Source: Oribacterium sp. oral taxon 078 str. F0262 (GTDB lineage: Bacteria > Bacillota > Clostridia > Lachnospirales > Lachnospiraceae). Taken from it: a stretch of 64,000 bases of DNA. The DNA is taken from contig NZ_GG729933.1 of the NCBI RefSeq assembly GCF_000160135.1, positions 254,816 through 318,815 of the forward strand. Reading direction: 5' to 3'. Numbering within the stretch: position 1 is the stretch's first letter; the number at the start of each line of letters is the position of its first letter. The translations under genes and the position numbers were made by a program. Below are positions 51,501 through 60,061 of the stretch, in pieces. The notes under the pieces were generated by a model. The model was not told the origin of the DNA. It saw nothing but the letters and a program-made list of their open reading frames with translations, and searched no databases.

Positions 51501-53171
51501 TCATCTACCCGGTACAGAGCGCAGATAGGCATCAAAGTACTTCTGCTTGATTTCCAGATACTCCGGCAGTCCGTAATCGTTCATCTTCTGAAGATAGTCA
51601 TTCCACTCCTTTTCGATTCCTCCGTTCAAAATCCAGCTTGCTTTCATCTGCTCGGCATATTTTTTGATATCAATGTCAAGCTGTGAGACTCTATTGGTAT
51701 CCTCCATGCTCATAAATACATTCGGGAATACATATTTGCTGTTCATGGCGGAAAGATAGGTTTCATGCATATTGTCCAGGCGCCACTTGGCGTCGTCGGG
51801 CTCCGTTACATACACATTATAGTAATCGTTCAGGATCGCAAGAGGTCCATTGACCGATTGATTTTCGCGGATTTCCACGGGGGACTGATCTCCGAGATCC
51901 ATGTGTTTGAGCATGGGCTCTCCCATGGCATTCCTGCTCATCTCAAAAATATTGGCCTTGTTTTTTTCACCATAGGTTCCCCAGTTATTCTGTGCCGACT
52001 GAATCGGAATATACATCTGATCGATCCATGAGGCCGCCAGGGCTGTATTTCTGCAATTTGAGGTCAGCACACAGCGCCCTCTGTCAAATCCGCTGGTTTC
52101 GCTTCCGTTTTGCCTTGTAATATTCACAAGCCCGTCCGGTCCCGCGAGAGCCGGGAGCATTACATAATCATCATAGTTATCGATGTTCGCAATGTCCCAG
52201 GAAAAGCAGAGTCCATATCTGTGATTTTTCCCCTTTGCCACGTAAGTGGACCAATCCTGCGTGAAGGCCTCCGGATCGATCAGATTTTCCTCCTCCAAAT
52301 GATGCAGCCAGAGGATTCCCTCCTTATAGCCCTCCTGCACGGAAGTATAGAGGACCTTTCCATCATCGCTGACCGCAAAGTGATCCGCGGTATCTCCGTA
52401 GCCCTCTCCGAAGCCATTGATTAAAATCGACGGATCCTGATCTCCGTTATTGATGATAAAGGACATCGGTACCACATCGCCCGTAATGTCAAATTTCTTC
52501 TCCAGCTCCCCGGCATGATCGCGGAAGGCGATCAGCACGGCCTCCAGCTCAGCTGTCGTTTTGGGCATTTCAAGTCCGAGATAATCCATCCATTTCTTAT
52601 TGATATAAGGGATATTGCCGATGGCCTGAATGGCCTCCTTTCCAGATCCAAGCTGTTCAATCCATGGGAAGGAATAAATATGACCGTCCGGTGCGGTGCA
52701 CATTACCCGGTATTCCGGGTACTTCTCGAAGACGGACTGCAAATGGGGCATATACTTATCAATAAGCTTCTCCAGGGGAATAATAATCCCCTGCTTTGCA
52801 TATCGAAGCAGATCGTAGTCGCTCATCCCCGCGACGAAGAGACCGTCCGGCAGGGCGCCGAACTGCGCAAGAGCAAGATTTTTCTTATCGCTGAATTGAT
52901 CAGAGACATAGCAGGTCCAATCAATATGTACGTTTGTCTGCTCCTCCAATCTGATAAATATCGTCTTCTTATTGGGATCCTGCTCCGTTCTGGCCGGTGC
53001 ATTGGTGATAAAGGACAGCTCTTCCGTCTTTTTCAGGGGGAGAGTCACTTCCTCGACGGGGGTCTGAGGGTCGCTGTCGGCCTGCCCCACCGCGGTTTTG
53101 CCGCAGGCGGCAGAGGACAGGCAGCTAAGCGCCAGCAGCATGCAGACCCATATTTTTGCCTTGTTTTTCAT
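51501..53171 (-). CDS. ABC importer substrate-binding lipoprotein (LplA-like, carbohydrate)
   Basis: A 556-residue lipoprotein. The signal peptide ends in LSSAAC with the lipidated Cys at residue 23. The mature part resembles the large family 1 solute-binding proteins of LplA type, with FIRLEEQTNVHIDWTCYVSD, FGALPDGLFVAG and NIPYINKKWMDYLGLE typical of the clan. It delivers sugar to the two permeases encoded upstream on the same strand; with GH32 next to it, fructo-oligosaccharides or sucrose are the likely ligands. ATG 53171 follows GGAAGGAGAAGG; an earlier in-frame ATG is rejected. Confidence 0.88.
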   Translation of the reverse strand: MKNKAKIWVCMLLALSCLSSAACGKTAVGQADSDPQTPVEEVTLPLKKTEELSFITNAPARTEQDPNKKTIFIRLEEQTNVHIDWTCYVSDQFSDKKNLALAQFGALPDGLFVAGMSDYDLLRYAKQGIIIPLEKLIDKYMPHLQSVFEKYPEYRVMCTAPDGHIYSFPWIEQLGSGKEAIQAIGNIPYINKKWMDYLGLEMPKTTAELEAVLIAFRDHAGELEKKFDITGDVVPMSFIINNGDQDPSILINGFGEGYGDTADHFAVSDDGKVLYTSVQEGYKEGILWLHHLEEENLIDPEAFTQDWSTYVAKGKNHRYGLCFSWDIANIDNYDDYVMLPALAGPDGLVNITRQNGSETSGFDRGRCVLTSNCRNTALAASWIDQMYIPIQSAQNNWGTYGEKNKANIFEMSRNAMGEPMLKHMDLGDQSPVEIRENQSVNGPLAILNDYYNVYVTEPDDAKWRLDNMHETYLSAMNSKYVFPNVFMSMEDTNRVSQLDIDIKKYAEQMKASWILNGGIEKEWNDYLQKMNDYGLPEYLEIKQKYFDAYLRSVPGR

Positions 53172-53196
53172 TTGCCTTCTCCTTCCGGTCGTTTTT

Positions 53197-54096
53197 TCAG
53201 CCCTTGATGGAACCTGCCATAATGCCCTTATCAAAGTATTTTTGAAAGAAGGGATACATGACAAGGAGCGGAATACTGGAGACAACAATGGTGGAATATT
53301 TCAGCAGCTCGGCCATCTTGGCCATTTCCGCCGTGCTCTGAATATCCGCGATCATGCCCGACTGCGGAGTGTTCTGCACCAGGATGGAACGAAGTACCAG
53401 CTGCAGCGGCTGCAACTTTGCATCATTTAAGTAAATCATGGCATCGAAATAACTGTTCCACATCCCCACAAATCCCCACAGCGCGAGAACCGCGATAATC
53501 GGTTTGCACAGAGGAATCAATATTTTTAAAAAGTATTGGATCTCGGTTGCCCCGTCAATCTGTGCTGCTTCCCATAATTCCTTGGAAATTGACTGATAAT
53601 AGGTTCTTGCCAGGATCATATTCCAAACATTGAAGGCCCCCGGCAGGAGAAGCGCCCAAATCGTATTTACCAGGCGAAGCCGGTTCATCAAGATAAAGGT
53701 GGGAATCAGACCGCCTCCGAAGAACATCGTGATCAGGAAGAGGGCATTGAAGAACCTTCTCCCGACCAGATCTTTTTTTGACATCGGATAAGCCGCAAGA
53801 AGCGTGACGAATACCGATATCGCGGTCGCCGTCACAGAGTAAAAGAAGGAGTTTGCGAATCCTCTCCATATCATGGCATCCGCGAATACTCTTCTGTAGG
53901 CCTCCAAGGACCAGTCCTTTAAACGGAAGCTGATCCCCTGGTTGTTCAGTACATTCGGATCCATGAAGGATGCGATTACAACATAGGCGAGAGGAACAAG
54001 GATGGACACTGTGAACAGCGCCAGGAGGCTGAAGCCGACAAATAGGATCACTCTGTCCGACAAACTTCTCTTTACACCGATTTTCTGCATTCTCAT
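53197..54096 (-). CDS. Carbohydrate ABC transporter permease (LplC/YtcP-like)
   Basis: A 299-residue inner-membrane permease with about six transmembrane helices (VILFVGFSLLALFTVSILVP at the start). The coupling loop EAAQIDGATEIQYFLKILIPL, which contacts the ATPase, is present. It is the second permease of the CUT1-type importer. No ATPase gene is in the operon, so a shared multi-sugar ATPase encoded elsewhere (MsmK type) is expected. Twenty-one bases separate it from the first permease gene. GGAGAAAAG precedes the start. Confidence 0.92.
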   Translation of the reverse strand: MRMQKIGVKRSLSDRVILFVGFSLLALFTVSILVPLAYVVIASFMDPNVLNNQGISFRLKDWSLEAYRRVFADAMIWRGFANSFFYSVTATAISVFVTLLAAYPMSKKDLVGRRFFNALFLITMFFGGGLIPTFILMNRLRLVNTIWALLLPGAFNVWNMILARTYYQSISKELWEAAQIDGATEIQYFLKILIPLCKPIIAVLALWGFVGMWNSYFDAMIYLNDAKLQPLQLVLRSILVQNTPQSGMIADIQSTAEMAKMAELLKYSTIVVSSIPLLVMYPFFQKYFDKGIMAGSIKG

Positions 54097-54117
54097 CTCT
54101 TTTCTCCTGTCCTTCTT

Positions 54118-55050
54118 CTATAAGCCTTCCCCGTCATTCAGCTTTGACACAATTCCGTTGACAAAAAGCAGCAAGATCACGTTGATAAGAGAATTAAAAA
54201 TGCCCACTGCCGTGGAATATCCATAATCTCCATTTAAGAGACCGATCTTGTATACATAGGTGGAGATGATTTCCGATGTCGGGAGATTCATGCCCGTTTG
54301 CAGCGCATACGCCTTTTCAAAGCCCACACTCATGATATTGCCGGCAGACAGGATGAATTGAATCACAATGATATTCTTTATGGCGGGAAGCTGCACATAC
54401 CATACCTGCTCCAAAATATTTGCGCCATCTATCGTCGCCGCTTCCTCCAGCTCTTTACTTACATTCGACAGGGCCGCCGTGTACATAATGGACGCCCATC
54501 CCGCACCCTGCCATATGCCGCTGGCGATATAAATGGTTCTGAATGCCCCCGGCATGGTCATCCAGTTTGTCTCTGTTCCCAGGACCTGATTCAGCGGCCC
54601 GATAGGAGACAGGAACATCCTGATCATTCCGCATAAAACAATGACCGAAATGAAATTGGGCGCATAAATCAGGAGCTGAATTTTTTTCTTAATGCCGACA
54701 CTTCGTATCTGATTTAACAAAAGCGCCAGGATAATGGGGACGGGAAATCCCCATAAGAGACCATAGAGACTCAGCTTCAGGGTGTTTAAGAGATAGGAAA
54801 TAAAATCCGGGGAAGATAAAAACCTCCTGAAATAATCCAGCCCCACCCACTCGCTTCCCAGAAGTCCAAGACGTACATTGTAGTCTTCAAATGCCATCAG
54901 AATCCCGCCCATGGGCAGATATTTGAAGACAGCGGTCAAGAGTAATGCCGGCATCAGGAAGAAGATATAGAGCTGCCAATTTCTTTTGACATAGAGAAGC
55001 TTTTGCCCCGTGCTTCGTTTTCTGCTGCCTGAGCTTGCTTTTGCCTCCAT
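54118..55050 (-). CDS. Carbohydrate ABC transporter permease (LplB-like)
   Basis: A 310-residue permease with about six transmembrane helices (LYIFFLMPALLLTAVFKYLP first) and the coupling loop LEEAATIDGANILEQVWYVQ. It pairs with the downstream LplC-like permease. ATG 55050 is chosen because GAGGAGG lies ten bases upstream; the frame opens to 55098 without a better start. It is the first gene of the operon, next to the palindromic operator and divergent from the LacI-family gene. Confidence 0.92.
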   Translation of the reverse strand: MEAKASSGSRKRSTGQKLLYVKRNWQLYIFFLMPALLLTAVFKYLPMGGILMAFEDYNVRLGLLGSEWVGLDYFRRFLSSPDFISYLLNTLKLSLYGLLWGFPVPIILALLLNQIRSVGIKKKIQLLIYAPNFISVIVLCGMIRMFLSPIGPLNQVLGTETNWMTMPGAFRTIYIASGIWQGAGWASIMYTAALSNVSKELEEAATIDGANILEQVWYVQLPAIKNIIVIQFILSAGNIMSVGFEKAYALQTGMNLPTSEIISTYVYKIGLLNGDYGYSTAVGIFNSLINVILLLFVNGIVSKLNDGEGL

Positions 55051-55103
55051 TTCAGTAATCCCTCCTCTTGGTATGCTTTCCTTTTGCTTCAAGATCACGG
55101 ACG

Positions 55104-55125
55104 ATAAAGTAACCGGTTACTTTAT
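55104..55125. promoter_or_regulatory. 22-bp perfect palindromic operator
   Basis: The palindrome has AGTAACCGGTTACT at its centre, with ATAA and TTAT at its ends, the CG-centred pattern of LacI-family operators. It lies just downstream of the predicted start of the importer operon and between it and the LacI-type gene. Confidence 0.85.
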
Positions 55126-55135
55126 GATTTTTTTT

Positions 55136-55165
55136 ATCTTATCTTTTGCGGTATGGAGATGTCAA
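55136..55165 (-). promoter_or_regulatory. Promoter of the fructan importer operon
   Basis: On the minus strand, TTGACA (55165-55160), an 18-bp spacer and TAAGAT (55141-55136). The predicted start near 55129 puts the palindrome directly in the path of RNA polymerase, as expected for repression. Confidence 0.6.
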
Positions 55166-55256
55166 GTCGATTTTTCTTTTCGTGATTCTCTATAAGATCG
55201 TGGAAGCTTTTTTGTGGAGAATGCATAGGGAAAAACACGGCGGCGCCTGGCATTTC

Positions 55257-55285
55257 TTGCGGAGCTGTCGGGGCTTTGTTATAAT
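55257..55285 (+). promoter_or_regulatory. Promoter of the LacI-family regulator gene
   Basis: TTGCGG (55257-55262), a 17-bp spacer and TATAAT (55280-55285). The leader to the start at 55521 is about 230 bases; no structured RNA was recognised in it. Confidence 0.5.
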
Positions 55286-55520
55286 GGCTCCGGCTTCAAA
55301 AACCCGCCGTCCGCTGCCCGCGGACCGGGATATCGCCCGGCCTCTTCCTATCGGCCGCTCCGTCCGCTCTCATTTTCCCGGTCCGCCTTTCGAGCTGCTG
55401 TCTGAGATAATTTGCAAAAGATGCAAATCGACCGCGGCACGGCGGGAAATGCGGGGCGGCGGGACCACGCGGGATTTTTGCTTTGGGAGGGTAAGAACGA
55501 AAACGGAGGAGCATTCCATT

Positions 55521-56555
55521 ATGAATTGCAAAAAAGTCACCTTTGATGATATCGCGCAGTATACCAATTTTTCCAAAACCACGATTTCCCGCTATTTTAA
55601 CAATCCGGATTCCCTGACTTCAAAAAACCAGGAAATCATAGCACAGGCATTGATAGACCTGAATTACAGACAGAATAAGGTCGCTAAAATACTGGCAAAC
55701 GGAAGGAGTGAATTTATCGGCGTTATCGTTCCGAATTTGTATCTGCATTATTACTCTGAAATATTAAACCAGATCCTTTCCTCCTACGAGAGATTTGGCT
55801 ATAAATTTTTAGTCTTTGCGGGGAATTCCAATGAGGCGATCGAGCGGAGGTGCATTCAGGAGCTGCTGGCTTACAATATTGAGGGAATGATCGTGCTGAG
55901 CCACACGATTTCCTCCGGGGAATTGGCTTCTTACGGCATTCCCATCGTGACGATCGAGCGCGAGGATGAATATACGAGCAGCGTCAATACCGATAATTAT
56001 ATGGGGGGCGTGCAGGCCGCCAGCTTACTCGGGAAATGCCACTGCGATATTTTGATCCATATCAATGTCGATGTCCCTGAGGCGGTTCCCGCCCACGGGC
56101 GTATTCAGGGCTTCCTCGATGCCTGCATCGAGCATGGTCTTCCCCATGAATTGATTCTGAGGGATCTGGGAGACAGTTACGCGGCCAATCGGGAGGCTCT
56201 TTGGAAAATTGCAGTTTATCTGAACGAGAAATATGAGGGAAAACGGAAGGGAATCTTTCTCGCTAATGACACCTATGCCAATATATTTTTAAACCGATTG
56301 ATTCGCTTACATGGTTTTTTGCCGGAGGACTACCGCATTATCGGATTCGATAATTCTCCGATCTCGGAGGAAGCCGTCATTCCAACCAGTACGGTCGGAC
56401 AGCAAATTGATAAGATTGCAAAAACCGCTGTAGAGATGCTTGTGGAGCAGATCAGCGAACAAAAAAGAGGAAAACGATCCGGCAGCAGGAAGCCGATCCA
56501 TACGGTGATAACTCCCGTTTTAATCAAGCGTGATACAACGGATGCCGCGGAATGA
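55521..56555 (+). CDS. LacI-family transcriptional regulator of the fructan operon
   Basis: A 344-residue repressor. The helix-turn-helix and hinge are TFDDIAQYTNFSKTTISRYF and LTSKNQEIIAQALIDLNYRQ, followed by a hinge region with NKVAKILANGRS. The periplasmic-binding-like core has GVIVPNLYLHYYSEI, IEGMIVLSHTI, IVTIEREDEY, GFLDACIEHG and IIGFDNSPISEEAVIPTSTV. ATG 55521 has ACGGAGGAG upstream. It is divergent from the importer operon and most likely binds the 22-bp palindrome at 55104, releasing it on a fructose-type inducer. Low GC like its targets. Confidence 0.93.
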   Translation: MNCKKVTFDDIAQYTNFSKTTISRYFNNPDSLTSKNQEIIAQALIDLNYRQNKVAKILANGRSEFIGVIVPNLYLHYYSEILNQILSSYERFGYKFLVFAGNSNEAIERRCIQELLAYNIEGMIVLSHTISSGELASYGIPIVTIEREDEYTSSVNTDNYMGGVQAASLLGKCHCDILIHINVDVPEAVPAHGRIQGFLDACIEHGLPHELILRDLGDSYAANREALWKIAVYLNEKYEGKRKGIFLANDTYANIFLNRLIRLHGFLPEDYRIIGFDNSPISEEAVIPTSTVGQQIDKIAKTAVEMLVEQISEQKRGKRSGSRKPIHTVITPVLIKRDTTDAAE

Positions 56556-56600
56556 GGCCGGCGCCCATCTTATGGCCGGCCTCCGATGCGGGAGGCTTTG
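56554..56600 (+). terminator. Possible terminator after the LacI-family gene
   Basis: GAGGCCGG (56554-56561) can pair with CCGGCCTC (56576-56583), and GCCTCC with GGAGGC just after, followed by TTTGTC. The two hairpins compete and the U-tract is weak. Confidence 0.4.
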
Positions 56601-56673
56601 TCCCGGGCGGCGGAATCATGCTCCGGCCTGATAAAAACTGCGGGAAAGAGAGGAGGAGATTCCGATATAATGC

Positions 56674-56765
56674 TTGACAGCCGCGCAGGATGTGATATGA
56701 TTTGCTTCGAAAAATTTATTTAAAAAATTTTAAGTGATATTCCGAAAGGGAGAGTCTTCACTTAA
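56674..56765 (+). promoter_or_regulatory. fab operon promoter and operator-like repeats
   Basis: TTGACA (56674-56679), a 16-bp spacer and TATGAT (56696-56701). Downstream, TTTAAAAAATTTTAAG (56719-56734) nearly matches the palindrome of the gene at 1236. A further inverted pair, TTAAGTGA (56730-56737) and TCACTTAA (56758-56765), overlaps it. A lipid-responsive repressor of the FabT or FapR kind is a plausible ligand, but no regulator gene is in the window. Confidence 0.6.
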
Positions 56766-56801
56766 TCAGGCGGGCCGGGAATCGGCCCGAAGGAGAAGAA
56801 T

Positions 56802-57032
56802 ATGGACTTTGAGAGATTAAAGGAAATCATCGTGGATACGCTGGCCTGTGATGAGGATAAGGTGAAGCCGGAGGCGGATCTGATCAAGGATCTGGAGATC
56901 GACTCCCTCTCCCTGGTAGAGCTTCATATGGCGCTGGAGGATGAGCTTGGAGTCTCCATCCCGGATGGAGAGATCGGAAAGCTCCACACCGTACAGGATG
57001 TATACGACTATCTCCAGAAGGCGAAGGCATAA
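56802..57032 (+). CDS. acpP: Acyl carrier protein
   Basis: A 76-residue acidic protein. The phosphopantetheine site is Ser35 in LEIDSLSLVELHMALE, in the usual DSL context, and the fold continues with EDELGVSIPDGEIGKLHTVQ. It carries the growing acyl chain for the Fab enzymes encoded downstream. AAGGAGAAG lies just upstream of the start. It is the first gene of the cluster; a strong hairpin follows its stop codon. Confidence 0.96.
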   Translation: MDFERLKEIIVDTLACDEDKVKPEADLIKDLEIDSLSLVELHMALEDELGVSIPDGEIGKLHTVQDVYDYLQKAKA

Positions 57033-57048
57033 GTTTCGGAGGAAGCGA

Positions 57049-57082
57049 AGGAATGGGCGCGCGCTTTGCGGCGCCCATTCCT
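57049..57082 (+). promoter_or_regulatory. Strong intercistronic hairpin between acpP and accD
   Basis: AGGAATGGGCGC (57049-57060) pairs perfectly with GCGCCCATTCCT (57071-57082), and the loop can extend the stem further. No U-tract follows, so it looks like an RNA-stabilising or processing element that could raise acpP mRNA over the downstream genes. Confidence 0.65.
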
Positions 57083-57118
57083 GAATCTTGCGGGTTGGTC
57101 CGCTTCTCAGGAGGCAAT

Positions 57119-58018
57119 ATGAAATCACCCATTACTTCCCTATATGAGCTGGTCAAGGACCGGGAGCTCAGAAACCGCGCGTATAAGGACACGATCAGCG
57201 CGTCTCAGTCGGTGAAGATTCCGGCGGGCTTTATCAGCTGCAGAAAATGCAGCAGGAGATCTCTGAGAAGCCGCTGGGAGGAGAACTTTTATATCTGTCC
57301 GATCTGCGGCTCCTACAGCCCGATCGGCGCCTATTACCGGCTGAAGCTCATCCTCGATCCCGGGAGCTTTCATGAGCTGGACAAGGATCTTTGCGCGGGA
57401 GATCCGCTGGATTTTCCGGACTATGAGGAGAAGATCGCGGCACAGGAGAAGAAGACCGGTCTGAAGGAGGCCGTCGTCTCCTGCTATGGGAAGATCGGCG
57501 GCATCGATCTGACCGCGGTCGTTCTGGACAGCCGCTTTTTCATGGGCTCCATGTCCCGCGCCGTCGGGGAGAAGGTGACCCGGGCAGTAGAACACGCGGA
57601 CCAAAAGGGGCAGCCGCTCATCATTTTCTCCGCGAGCGGCGGAGCGAGGATGCAGGAGGGGATCTACAGTCTCATGCAGATGGCGAAGACCTCCGCCGCG
57701 ATCGAGCGCTTCTCGGAGCACGGCGGCTTCTACATCAGCTTCCTGACGCACCCCACGACCGGAGGAGTGACGGCGAGCTTCGCGACGCTGGGGGACATCA
57801 CGCTCGCGGAGCCGGGCGCCCTGATCGGCTTTGCGGGGCCGAGGGTCATAGAGCAGACCATCAATGCGAAGCTCCCAAAGGGCTTTCAGCGGAGCGAATA
57901 CCTGCTGGAGCATGGCTTTTTAGACAGGATCGTGGAGCGGAGGGAGATGAGGGAGATTCTGCTCCGGCTCTTAGAGCTCCACAGAGCGGAGGGAGCGCAG
58001 GGGGGTGAGAAGGCATGA
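57119..58018 (+). CDS. accD: Acetyl-CoA carboxylase carboxyltransferase beta subunit
   Basis: A 299-residue subunit. The N-terminal zinc ribbon is visible as CRKC...CPIC within residues about 40-65, followed by the crotonase-like core: PLIIFSASGGARMQEGIYSL, SFLTHPTTGGVTASFATLGD and GALIGFAGPRVIEQTINAKL. With AccA it transfers CO2 from carboxybiotin to acetyl-CoA to give malonyl-CoA. ATG 57119 has CAGGAGGC upstream. The stop overlaps the accA start by four bases. Confidence 0.96.
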   Translation: MKSPITSLYELVKDRELRNRAYKDTISASQSVKIPAGFISCRKCSRRSLRSRWEENFYICPICGSYSPIGAYYRLKLILDPGSFHELDKDLCAGDPLDFPDYEEKIAAQEKKTGLKEAVVSCYGKIGGIDLTAVVLDSRFFMGSMSRAVGEKVTRAVEHADQKGQPLIIFSASGGARMQEGIYSLMQMAKTSAAIERFSEHGGFYISFLTHPTTGGVTASFATLGDITLAEPGALIGFAGPRVIEQTINAKLPKGFQRSEYLLEHGFLDRIVERREMREILLRLLELHRAEGAQGGEKA

Positions 58019-58938
58019 TGATAAAGGATATTCTCAGCGAGCTGGAGCGGACGGAGCGGGAGCTCGGGGCCCTCTCGGAGCGGAAGGAAGGAGAGAGCGG
58101 GGAGGAGATGCAGAGACTCGGAGCCTCGAGGGAGGAGCTTCTTCAGAAGCTGAAGAGGCTTGAGCCCGGGGATCGGGTCTTCCTCGCGAGGCATCCGAAG
58201 CGCCCCCATGTCGAGGACTTCATCGCGGCGCTTTTTACGGATTTTTTTGAGCAAAGAGGAGACCATCTCTTTGACGAGGACCGGGCGGTCTATGGCGGAA
58301 TCGCCCGTTTCCACGGGCAGCCCGTGACGGTGCTCGGCACGCGGAAGGGGAGGACGGTCCAGGAGAACATGGAGTGCAATTTCGGCATGCCCCGGCCGGA
58401 GGGCTACCGGAAGGCGCTTCGCATCATGCGCCAGGCGGAGAAGTTCGGGCGCCCGATCCTAAGCTTCATTGATACACCGGGTGCCTATCCCGGGCTGGAG
58501 GCGGAAGCGCACGGGCAGGGGGAGGCGATCGCGAAGAATCTCGCGGTCATGAGCGCCTTCCATGTCCCCATCCTTTCCCTCGTCACGGGGGAGGGGAATT
58601 CGGGAGGGGCTCTCGGGATCGGCGTCTCGAACAAGATCCTCATGCTGGAAAATGCGGTCTACTCCGTTCTGAGCCCGGAGGGCTTTGCGACGATTCTCTG
58701 GAAGGATGCCTCCCTCTCAGGGGAGGCCGCGAAGGTGATGAAGCTCACGGCGGAGGATCTCCTCCGGGCCGGGGTCGCGGACAGCGTCATCCCAGAGCCC
58801 GTCGGAGGGGCGCAGCGCGACCCGGAGCAGCTCTACCGGAGCATGGACAGAGCGATCTCCGAGGCACTCTCTTCCTTCCGGGGGATGAGTCCCTCGGAGA
58901 TCCGGGAGCAAAGATTTGAGAAGTACAGGGCGATCTGA
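58015..58938 (+). CDS. accA: Acetyl-CoA carboxylase carboxyltransferase alpha subunit
   Basis: A 307-residue subunit beginning with a charged helical segment, then GIARFHGQPVTVLGTRKGR, FGMPRPEGYRKALRIMRQAE, SFIDTPGAYPGLEAEAHGQG and VTGEGNSGGALGIGVSNKIL, the oxyanion-hole and CoA-binding parts. Together with AccD it forms the carboxyltransferase. AccB and AccC are not in the window and are expected downstream or elsewhere. Start coupling with accD is clear. Confidence 0.96.
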   Translation: MMIKDILSELERTERELGALSERKEGESGEEMQRLGASREELLQKLKRLEPGDRVFLARHPKRPHVEDFIAALFTDFFEQRGDHLFDEDRAVYGGIARFHGQPVTVLGTRKGRTVQENMECNFGMPRPEGYRKALRIMRQAEKFGRPILSFIDTPGAYPGLEAEAHGQGEAIAKNLAVMSAFHVPILSLVTGEGNSGGALGIGVSNKILMLENAVYSVLSPEGFATILWKDASLSGEAAKVMKLTAEDLLRAGVADSVIPEPVGGAQRDPEQLYRSMDRAISEALSSFRGMSPSEIREQRFEKYRAI

Positions 58939-58944
58939 CGCGGA

Positions 58945-58979
58945 GACAGAAGACAGAGGAGAGGGGACAGAAGAGGACG
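58945..58979. repeat. 7-bp purine-rich repeat in the accA-fabH spacer
   Basis: Successive heptamers read gacagaa, gacagag, gagaggg, gacagaa and gaggacg. It fills the spacer and supplies the weak ribosome binding site of fabH. Confidence 0.45.
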
Positions 58980-58981
58980 GA

Positions 58982-60052
58982 ATGGACGGACTGAAGATAA
59001 TAGCGCTCGGCTCCGCACTGCCGGGGCGGCTCGTCTCAAATGATGAGCTCTCGCATTATGCGGACACGAGTGATGAGTGGATTTTTCCGAGGACCGGCAT
59101 CCACGACCGGTATTTCTGCAAAAAGGAGGAGAGCGCGATGACACTCGCCGTCCGGGCGGCGCGGGAGGCCCTCGGAAGATCCGGCATCGATTCCTCGGAG
59201 CTCGGCGCTGTCGTGGTGGCGACGATGTCCGCGGATTTTGCGACACCGAGCCTCGCCTGTCTTGTGGCGCGGGAGCTGGGATGCCCGGAGACGATCCCGG
59301 CCCTGGATCTCAATGCCGCCTGCAGCGGCTTTGTCTATGGACTCGAGGTCGCAAGGGGACTGCTTCTCGGAAACGAAGGCCGCTATGCGCTCCTGATCGG
59401 GACGGAGCAGCTCTCCCGTCTCTTAGATCTCTCCGACCGGACGACCTCCATCCTCTTCGGGGATGGTGCGGGGGCCGCGGTCCTCGAGCGGAGCGCGGCC
59501 TCGGTCTATGAGAGCTTCCTTGGCTCCCGGGGGGATGCGTCGATCCTCGCGCCGGGGACCTATACGGGGGCCTTCGATGGCTTTTATTCCGACGGGACGG
59601 AGGATGAAAGCGTGCTTGGGAGCGGAGTCACCGCGGGGAAGCATCAGAAGGTAGATCACATGCTGATGGACGGGAAATCGGTCTTCCTCTTTGCGATCGA
59701 TATCGTGCCCCGCTGCATCGAGGAGATCCTGAAAAAGAGCGGGAGGACGCTGGAGGAGATCTCCCATGTGGTCTGCCATCAGGCCAACAGCCGCATCATA
59801 CGAAATGTCGTCCGCCATATGAAGGCAGATCCCGGAAAGTTCTTCGAGGATATGGAGCACTACGGGAATACCAGCGGGGCCTCGATTCCGCTCGCGCTGG
59901 ATGACATGAGAGAGAGAGGCCTGCTTCAAAGAGGGGAGGAGCTCATCCTCGTGGGCTTTGGGGGAGGGCTCACCTGGGCTTCGGCGATCCTTTGCTATGA
60001 ACCTCCGCTGCCGAAGGATCCAAAAGAGGAGACGGGAACAGAAAGGAAATAG
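58982..60052 (+). CDS. fabH: Beta-ketoacyl-ACP synthase III
   Basis: A 356-residue condensing enzyme starting each fatty-acid chain from acetyl-CoA and malonyl-ACP. The N-terminus has ALGSALPGRLVSNDEL and the SDEWIFPRTGIHDRYF motif; the catalytic Cys is in DLNAACSGFVYG (about residue 113), the His in CHQANSRIIRNV and the Asn in YGNTSGASIPLALDD. Slightly longer than usual, with a C-terminal charged tail after ASAILCYEPP. ATG 58982 is chosen because it starts the fold. Confidence 0.96.
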   Translation: MDGLKIIALGSALPGRLVSNDELSHYADTSDEWIFPRTGIHDRYFCKKEESAMTLAVRAAREALGRSGIDSSELGAVVVATMSADFATPSLACLVARELGCPETIPALDLNAACSGFVYGLEVARGLLLGNEGRYALLIGTEQLSRLLDLSDRTTSILFGDGAGAAVLERSAASVYESFLGSRGDASILAPGTYTGAFDGFYSDGTEDESVLGSGVTAGKHQKVDHMLMDGKSVFLFAIDIVPRCIEEILKKSGRTLEEISHVVCHQANSRIIRNVVRHMKADPGKFFEDMEHYGNTSGASIPLALDDMRERGLLQRGEELILVGFGGGLTWASAILCYEPPLPKDPKEETGTERK

Positions 60053-60061
60053 AAAAGGAAT

